Shown here: in pieces, positions 58,201-64,000 of the stretch | How the letters are laid out: the number at the start of each line of letters is the position of its first letter | How positions within the stretch are numbered: position 1 is the stretch's first letter | Source of the DNA: Nelumbo lutea | Taxonomy: Eukaryota > Streptophyta > Magnoliopsida > Proteales > Nelumbonaceae | Direction of reading: 5' to 3' | Assembly: GCA_022828595.1 (NCBI GenBank) | Contig: JAKGHH010000006.1 | Coordinates: 13,140,499 to 13,204,498 of the forward strand | DNA length: 64,000 nt | The notes under the pieces: model-generated | Seen by the model: the letters and a program-made list of their open reading frames with translations, nothing else | What the model was told of the DNA's origin: nothing | Databases searched by the model: none | Program-made: the position numbers and the translations under genes

Positions 58201-58855
58201 TTACTTATACATTTTTTACTAGAGGAGAGGCCATATTTTAAGGTAAAAAAAGAAGAATTCAAACTAGTTGGGCATATACATATGCTATAAATATATAAGC
58301 AAAAGTATGAAAAGTATAAATATTAAGGGGCTTAGTTCTTTGCTCAGTCAAGTTTGAGTTTGTGAAAACGAGCTTGATTTGAGGTTGGTTTTGGGCCATG
58401 GGCTTGAATGTTGGACTCATGCAATGAATTGTGACCATGAGGTTGATCTCATACATAGTTGTATATATACCTTTGGAAGATTATCAAACATAGTGAAGAA
58501 TTGTTTTCTCCTTTTTAATTACAACTAGAAAGCATTCATGTAATAAACTTTCATGACTAATTAGAGCACAAATTTACTATTTGAGCTTACTATGTTGACA
58601 AATGAAACATTGAAATAAGTAATTTGTCGATTTTGTTTAACAATTGTAAATGAAAATTTTCAGCAAACAACTAAATCTATTTGGGTTTAAATACCAAGTG
58701 ATTTGATTCCATCTTATGTGGTGGTGAAGCACAATTATGTGTAATACAAGAGGTCTATGGGAGCTTAACAAACAAACCGCAACAATATATCTATATAACA
58801 CAAAAGGTCAAATGTTCTATGCTAACCAATTTTTACAAAAATTACATTAATAAAA
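58201..58855. other. AT-rich spacer, no gene recognised
   Basis: No domain found; the minus-strand frame at 58259-58456 looks incidental. Confidence 0.3.
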
Positions 58856-58859
58856 CATA

Positions 58860-59415
58860 TTATACATCTCTGATGTGTGAATTTTTTATATGCTTCAATA
58901 ATTTATCATACCATTTAGACATTTTGTCTAAGTTTAGTCCTTCTCAAATTAAACTACTGTTGGACAATAGGCCTCTTTACCAAAGATATCAATGAGAAGA
59001 ATTTTCATCCACCTTCCTCTTACATAATAAAATAAGATTCAATATATAAGATTGATTATTCTAATTTAATAATAATTTGGTGAATGTTATCTTACTTAAG
59101 GCTTTGCACAAACAAAAAACTCTTTGCCTTGTGTGCCAGTCCATGTAGATGTAAATGCTCTACAAACCCCAATTCCATATGGACATATCTTGGCCTCATC
59201 TTTCCAATAAGAAGTTGCATCTTCTATCTGAGACCTATTACGAAGAACCAAGTAAAAGTTATCAAATTTCCTCCTCATATTATGAAATTATTTATATAGC
59301 CCCTAAATTTAACTTACATAATAGGGGCAACCATAAAACTTGCATCCAGCGTTCTCAATCTTTTCGTTCTAAGCTTCAGTTGTTATGCACTCTCCAAGTC
59401 TACCATGGACAAATA
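58860..59415 (-). pseudogene. GRF-type zinc-finger gene remnant, second of two
   Basis: Collinear with 53995-54600. Minus strand: MKIICPW near 59415 and ENAGCKFYGCPYY (shifted frame) ending near 59315; then YWKDEAKICPYGIGVCRAFT and KEFFVCAKP at 59210-59099; then EGG, stop, KFFS near 59010. One zinc-ligand cysteine is changed (CPYG versus CPCG), and several stops and shifts are present. Similarity to the first copy is moderate, so the two copies separated long ago. They bracket the copia pol remnant. Confidence 0.5.
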
Positions 59416-59486
59416 ATCTTCATGTTGGCAGTTCAAATAGGGTTACATGGTCCCTAACAACCTCGTAAAAACATTAATAAAATTTA

Positions 59487-59512
59487 ATATATATATATAT
59501 ATATATATATAT
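59487..59512. repeat. (AT)n microsatellite
   Basis: Uninterrupted TA run of about 13 units. Confidence 0.85.
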
Positions 59513-59612
59513 TTTCATCGAACAAGTGCTAGTTAATGTTTAGACATGTTTTACTTCCTTTTACATACACACTAGTGAATGACCTCATACTAAGTATGGG
59601 GAAATTAATGTC

Positions 59613-59695
59613 CTACATACGTACATACATACATACATATATGCATATATAGATACATATATGTGTATATATGTATATATATGCATACATATATA
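59613..59695. repeat. (CATA)n / (TATATG)n microsatellite
   Basis: CATACATACATACATA followed by impure ATATATGCATATA words. Confidence 0.8.
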
Positions 59696-59876
59696 TTTAA
59701 TAGTGTTATATTCTTAATTAAATTATATGAATACCATAATAAATAATGTTAATCATTATAATTTTGATAAAATTTGTTAATAAATATTACTATTATTGTT
59801 AATTACTATTAATTATTAGAACATTTTTGAAACACTAGAAATAAAAATTACAAACACGTGTCCTTATATACTGTTA

Positions 59877-60869
59877 ATAGATACCAATAATAAATACTAT
59901 TTATAAGGTAAATTTTTAAAGAACTTATTAGTATGTGCAATGGAGGCATTTCCCTTTTTTGAACCAAGTATATTACCTAAAAACAATAATTCCATCGGTG
60001 TTCATTGTCGTTGATGTTATATTTCCCTACTATTAATGTTGGGTAGCACTCCTATCCTTCTATTGATGTGATGGTCGTTGAGTAGCTAGGTTGATGTTGG
60101 GTAGCCATCAATGGTCGTTGGTTTTGACATTTGTGAGTATTGCTATGCACTAAGTGCTTATGACTTTGTTGGCATTTTGACTATAAAAAGGGTATTATTG
60201 GAATTTAATAGATACCAATAATAAATACTATTTATAAGGTAAATTTTTAAAGAACTTATTAGTATGTGCAATGGAGGCATTTCCCTTTTTTGAACCAAGT
60301 ATATTACCTAAAAACAATAATTCCATCGGTGTTCATTGTCGTTGATGTTATATTTCCCTACTATTAATGTTGGGTAGCACTCCTATCCTTCTATTGATGT
60401 GATGGTCGTTGAGTAGCTAGGTTGATGTTGGGTAGCCATCAATGGTCGTTGGTTTTGACATTTGTGAGTATTGCTATGCACTAAGTGCTTATGACTTTGT
60501 TGGCATTTTGACTATAAAAAGGGTATTATTGGAATTTAATAGATACCAATAATAAATACTATTTATAAGGTAAATTTTTAAAGAACTTATTAGTATGTGC
60601 AATGGAGGCATTTCCCTTTTTTGAACCAAGTATATTACCTAAAAACAATAATTCCATCGGTGTTCATTGTCGTTGATGTTATATTTCCCTACTATTAATG
60701 TTGGGTAGCACTCCTATCCTTCTATTGATGTGATGGTCGTTGAGTAGCTAGGTTGATGTTGGGTAGCCATCAATGGTCGTTGGTTTTGACATTTGTGAGT
60801 ATTGCTATGCACTAAGTGCTTATGACTTTGTTGGCATTTTGACTATAAAAAGGGTATTATTGGAATTTA
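59877..60869. repeat. Three identical tandem copies of a 331-bp unit
   Basis: Units 59877-60207, 60208-60538 and 60539-60869. Each starts ATAGATACCAATAATAAATA and ends GGTATTATTGGAATTTA. I saw no base difference between the three. Each has TTCATTGTCGTTGATGTTAT, two TTGATGTTGGGTAGC-like words and, near its end, GACTATAAAAAGGG, which looks like a TATA box. No coding frame of note. Confidence 0.9.
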
Positions 60870-60959
60870 AGAAAATTATATGAGTCACATAATGCCATAT
60901 GTGAACAGATTTTATTAGACATGTTCATAGGCCGGAGGGGCTTTGTTTATGTATTTAAT

Positions 60960-61270
60960 AGAATACATTCAGACCCGAGCTTGAGCCCAGCCCGACCATC
61001 AGGCCAACGTCCTGGCTAGAAATTTGAAAACATTTTTTTCTTTTTTATAAATAAAAAAGTGTTTTATTTATATTAAAACCCCCTAAAACTCAAAAATAAT
61101 AAAAATCTCACTATAAAAGAAGAAGTACAAAGAAAAAGTATTGTATATATTTTATATTAAATAAAAATATATTTTTTATTATTTATATTTTAAGCCTAAG
61201 CCCAAACTTGGGGCCTAAAATTATGTTCAAACCCGATTTAGAACGGGCCGGGCTGGGCCAGGCTATTTGA
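60960..61270. repeat. GGGCTGGGC-ended repeat (MITE-like)
   Basis: GAGCCCAGCCCGACC near 60983 and GGGCCGGGCTGGGCC near 61247 are inverse to each other and bracket about 270 bp of AT-rich DNA. Target duplication not found. Confidence 0.35.
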
Positions 61271-61863
61271 TTAACGATAGAGAAAGATTTAGTCAATTAT
61301 AAAAAAACCTAAAATACTTAAAAAGATAATTTATAAAGAATAGATTAAGTCAATTTCCTACAAGTTAGGTTACATAAAACAATTGGGTTTGAAAAAAAGT
61401 GTGGGCCGGATTTAGTCGGAGTTCTTGGACTTTGAGTTGAGGACTTAGGTGCCCTCGGCTGCTGGGAACTCAAAAGTCACTAAAAAACAAAGAGAAAGAG
61501 CAAACAAATGAAACCATTATATTTCTGTCATCTTGTCAATATTCAAAGTCCTGATGGCCGAGAGCAACGGATGCTGTTTTTCCACTGTAACCGATTATAT
61601 CTCCCGTACATGATTTTGTTATTCATGAGAAGATATTCTCAATGCAGCGCTGCGATGTGATGTGAGAGGTTGGTTGTAAAGCGCGTTGGGCCAAATCCGA
61701 TTTATGTAAGCATGTTCTTTGTTTTTAACCATTCCAGCCAGTTGTGGTTTGCCATCGTCATTGCCATGAATCCGGATTTACTCCACAGAGCGCTATTCAC
61801 GCCAAGCTCGCCAGGGTTGGTAGACTCAAGACTTAAATAAAATGGTACTTCGTTCTTCTTTTC
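61271..61863 (+). promoter_or_regulatory. Region upstream of squalene synthase (promoter area)
   Basis: This should hold the promoter. I do not see a convincing TATA box. A segment at 61595-61670 is similar to 5866-5955 and is probably an old repeat. Confidence 0.35.
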
Positions 61864-62029
61864 ATACCCTGTAAGACCAATTGCAGTTGCCCATCGCAAA
61901 GGCGAGGGGATCTTCTCTGTGCTTCCTTTTGTTTCTCCCTCATCCTATACCCTGTAAGACCAATTGTAGTTGCCGGCCATCGCAAAGGCGAAGTGATCTG
62001 CTCTGTGCTTCCTTTTGTTTCTCCCTCTT
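61864..62029 (+). repeat. 83-bp tandem duplication in the squalene synthase leader
   Basis: ATACCCTGTAAGACCAATTG begins at 61864 and again at 61947. Both units continue through CATCGCAAAGGCGA and CTCTGTGCTTCCTTTTGTTT to CTCCCTC. The second unit has an extra GGC and a few substitutions. The duplication ends about 52 bp before the start codon, so it probably lies in the 5' UTR. Confidence 0.75.
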
Positions 62030-62081
62030 CCTGTTTTGGTTTTTTCTTCCGGATTCGATTGAAAGCACAAGCGAGGAAGAA

Positions 62082-62546
62082 ATGGGGAGCTTGGGGACAA
62101 TTCTGAAGCACCCAGATGATATCTACCCACTTTTCAAACTGAAGATGGCTGCAAGGAACCTGGGGAAGCAGATTCCACCTGAACCACACTGGGGCTTTTG
62201 CTATAAGATGCTTCATAAGGTTTCTCGCAGCTTTTCTCTTGTTATTCAACAGCTCGGTCCTGAGCTCCGCAACGCTGTAAGCTACACTTCACTCCTCGCA
62301 CTCTAATTGTCATTATTGTTCTAGAAGTTATTTTTCTTCTTTTGTGTGTTTGCTTTTTGAATTAGTTCCCGTAGATGTAAAATCTCTAGGATAGCATATA
62401 TTTAATTATTCTTCTTTCTTATTGCATTTTCTTCTTATCTAGATTCGTTCCTACCTTTATAATGCTTAGGCCGTTCATTTGATTTCTTATTTCCTCTTTT
62501 CAGGTATGCATTTTCTATTTGGTTCTGAGAGCCCTTGATACTGTTG
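62082..62546 (+). CDS. SQS: Squalene synthase (farnesyl-diphosphate farnesyltransferase), exons 1 and 2
   Basis: Exon 1 (62082-62276, 65 codons) starts [20 protein letters not shown] and contains [20 protein letters not shown] and [15 protein letters not shown], the conserved N-terminus of plant squalene synthase; it ends at a GTAAGC donor. Exon 2 (62504-62546, after TTTCAG) adds [14 protein letters not shown] and one base, ending before GTTAGT. RALDTV is the start of the conserved RALDTVEDD motif, whose aspartates bind magnesium; the missing part is in exon 3, outside the window. The enzyme joins two farnesyl diphosphates into squalene at the endoplasmic reticulum, the first committed step to sterols and triterpenes. 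Both visible exons look intact, so the gene may be functional. Intron 2 is at least 1.45 kb and holds a LINE fragment and a SINE. Confidence 0.92.
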
Positions 62547-62929
62547 GTTAGTTCCCATTATTCTTGGTCTTTGTGTAAATGCTGTGATCTTCTCTATTAT
62601 GGTAATCTTTTTTTTATTTTTTAAATAATTCATTCTGGTTTGTCAGATGTGGCATGCTCGATTCTTTTCATTTGATCTGCAACAAAAATTTTATGAATAA
62701 GAGCAGAAAGGTAAAAGAAAAAAAAGAAAAAGAAAGAGGATCTCAAACCAAAAGGGAAAACAAATAGGCTCCAAATACAAGAAATACATGAGGTACAGAT
62801 CATTGACCTTATTTCAGTACAGAGGAATCCTGATGCAATGATTGTTTCCTCACCCCCTCTAGCAAAAATGTGTCCCTGAGTTGGTAAATCCAAGGGTCCA
62901 GTTGAATTGGAAAATATGCATCCCTACTT
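62547..62929 (+). other. SQS: First part of squalene synthase intron 2
   Basis: Contains a T-rich stretch (62610-62630) and an A/G-rich stretch (62715-62745). No exon 3 (expected to start EDDTSIP) is seen anywhere up to 64000. Confidence 0.6.
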
Positions 62930-63535
62930 TTAGTGGCAGAAGACAGGAGTACCAGGTGGCTGACCCTTGGGATGAGCAGAGAAGGATTATGGTGCCCAAG
63001 GTTTAGGAGGTAGTTGAATGATTGGGAGATTGAAGACTTGACTGGATTGCTGCTACAGCTTCAAGAGTATAAACATCCCCCTAACCAGTCTGATAAAAGA
63101 ATTTGGAAGTTGTTTGAGGATGGAAAACTTACAGTCAAGTCTTTCTACAAGAACCTCTCTGAAGGGAGGGAGTCTAATTTTCTGCTGAAGGTTATTGATC
63201 AAAATAATAAAAAAAAAATTCTATGGAATGAGATTTGGTTTTCCCTTGTCCCTACTAAAGTTGCTTCTTGGTGCGATCTGCTGTGAATGGGAAGTGGCTA
63301 ACTAATGTCCAGCTAGCTAGAAGGGGCATGGGGTTGGAATATCTGGAATGTTCAATGTTCGGTCAGGTAGAAGAATCAGTGGATCATTTGATCCTGAATT
63401 GTAAGGTCATGGTTTTGCTTTTCAACCATTTATGTAAGCTTCTTAATGTCAGCTGGTGTCTTCCAAGGAGTTTGTGCGACCTGCTAAAAGTTTGGAAGCT
63501 GGTGGGGCTTAACAAGAGGGGTAAAGATCTGTAGG
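62930..63535 (+). mobile_element. LINE fragment: reverse-transcriptase zinc-binding (zf-RVT) end
   Basis: The frame 63014-63286 reads NDWEIEDLTGLLLQLQEYKH, then DKRIWKLFEDGKLTVKSFYK, then ILWNEIWFSLVPTKVASW, the pattern of the C-terminal zinc-binding domain of plant LINE reverse transcriptases. After a frameshift near 63270 it continues as WLTNVQLARRGMGLEYLECS and EESVDHLILNC. One zinc ligand (C-x2-C) is changed to C-x2-F. The reverse transcriptase itself is missing, so it is a dead 3' fragment in the same orientation as the host gene. Confidence 0.7.
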
Positions 63536-63785
63536 TATGATTCCCCTAGTAATCAGCTGGATTATTTGGAAGGGAACTATAGTGTTTTTGAGTCCAAGAG
63601 GAGCTCTGATGATGATGTATTAGTGTTGCATTGGGCTACAACAACTATACACTCTTGATTGTTTGTCCATGAGCAGTTCAGAAGTCTACCTCATCATCAG
63701 TTTTTTGAACCCAGTATTTTATTTTGCTAGTATGTAAAGCTTCACTGGAGTATTTCCCTTTGGAAGGGGTCTTGGGTTTTGATTT
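63536..63785 (+). other. SQS: Intron 2 sequence between LINE fragment and SINE
   Basis: May include the 3' untranslated tail of the LINE. No poly-A run or target duplication was found for it. Confidence 0.35.
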
Positions 63786-63802
63786 AGGGGCATGATTTTT
63801 TT

Positions 63803-63917
63803 TTTGGTGACACACATCACTAATAACCCCCCTTCCTGTTGGTGGTTGTGGGAATCAAATCCGCATCTATGCTGGATCGAACCACCTAACATACCAACTG
63901 AGCCATCCTCTATTGGC
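63803..63917 (-). mobile_element. tRNA-derived SINE, about 115 bp
   Basis: On the minus strand the element begins GCCAATAGAGGATGGCTCAG. TGGCTCAGTTGGT matches the polymerase III A box. B-box-like words follow: GGTTCGATCC and, at the usual spacing, GATTTGATTCCC. It ends TGTGTCACC and an A run (T run on the plus strand, 63796-63805). Flanks AGGGGCATGATTTTTTT (63786-63802) and AGGGGTGTGATTTTTTT (63918-63934) agree at 15 of 17 positions, a target duplication of the length made by LINE machinery. Confidence 0.65.
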
Positions 63918-63934
63918 AGGGGTGTGATTTTTTT

Positions 63935-64000
63935 GGCCCTAGTGATGTATAGTTCCTGGTTGTACATAGTGCCTATAAGGCTCACTTGTATTTTAATAGT
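63935..64000 (+). other. SQS: End of window inside squalene synthase intron 2
   Basis: No feature recognised. Confidence 0.4.

Noticed and set aside
63803..63917. Possible tRNA gene on the minus strand (A-box and B-box words)
   Set aside because: No cloverleaf or acceptor stem pairing could be drawn, and an A tail plus target duplication mark it as a SINE.

Overview
The window is flowering-plant nuclear DNA. Evidence: the first two exons of a squalene synthase gene near the right end, the last two exons of an organelle-splicing type (CRM-domain) gene at the left end, plant-type LTR retrotransposons of the Tat (Ty3/gypsy) and Ty1/copia groups, many MITEs, a LINE fragment and a tRNA-derived SINE. 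The species cannot be read from the sequence. Only two host genes are supported, and both are cut by the window edge (or, for the CRM copy at 32.7 kb, by a rearrangement). Everything else I recognise is transposon, repeat or pseudogene.

Layout. 1-9764: 3' end of the CRM gene, then MITEs, some nested, short arrays and microsatellites. 9765-13387: a MITE with a 9-bp target duplication, a Tourist-like MITE and an unclassified dispersed repeat. 13388-21843: a Tat-lineage LTR retrotransposon (5' LTR with a U3 minisatellite, primer-binding site, gag-pol with dual RNase H, and an antisense spliced gene), cut by a 100-N gap (21844-21943). After the gap the sequence backs up: 21944-30466 repeats 13256-21843 (flank, target-site copy, 5' LTR and element), and 32356-42120 repeats 1-9764 almost base for base. 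The second copy of 1-9764 ends abruptly inside a MITE and is joined to the last 395 bp of a Tat LTR (42121-42515), followed by the same 5-bp target duplication (CTAAC) that precedes both 5' LTRs. The most economical reading is one Tat insertion at one locus, represented twice because two overlapping or haplotypic contigs were placed in series. A real duplication plus deletion is the alternative.

42516-61500: older transposon debris: a solo Tat-type LTR inside a TIR-flanked repeat, a CPN10 pseudogene, a decayed second Tat antisense gene with its own TATA box, a reverse-strand copia gag-protease remnant and LTR, a forward copia pol remnant, two related GRF zinc-finger pseudogenes, a 57-bp minisatellite, and three identical 331-bp tandem units. 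61860-64000: 5' end of the squalene synthase gene, with an 83-bp tandem duplication just upstream of the start codon and an intron 2 carrying a LINE fragment and a SINE.

The most interesting coding content is the antisense gene of the Tat element (29089-31061, minus strand). It has a TATA box, three exons with consensus splice sites that keep the frame, a putative gypsy-type transposon domain, an alanine-rich coiled coil, and only one stop in about 608 codons. Antisense extra genes are known in this lineage, but their function is not. All similarity statements come from reading the sequence and from remembered family motifs; no database search was run.
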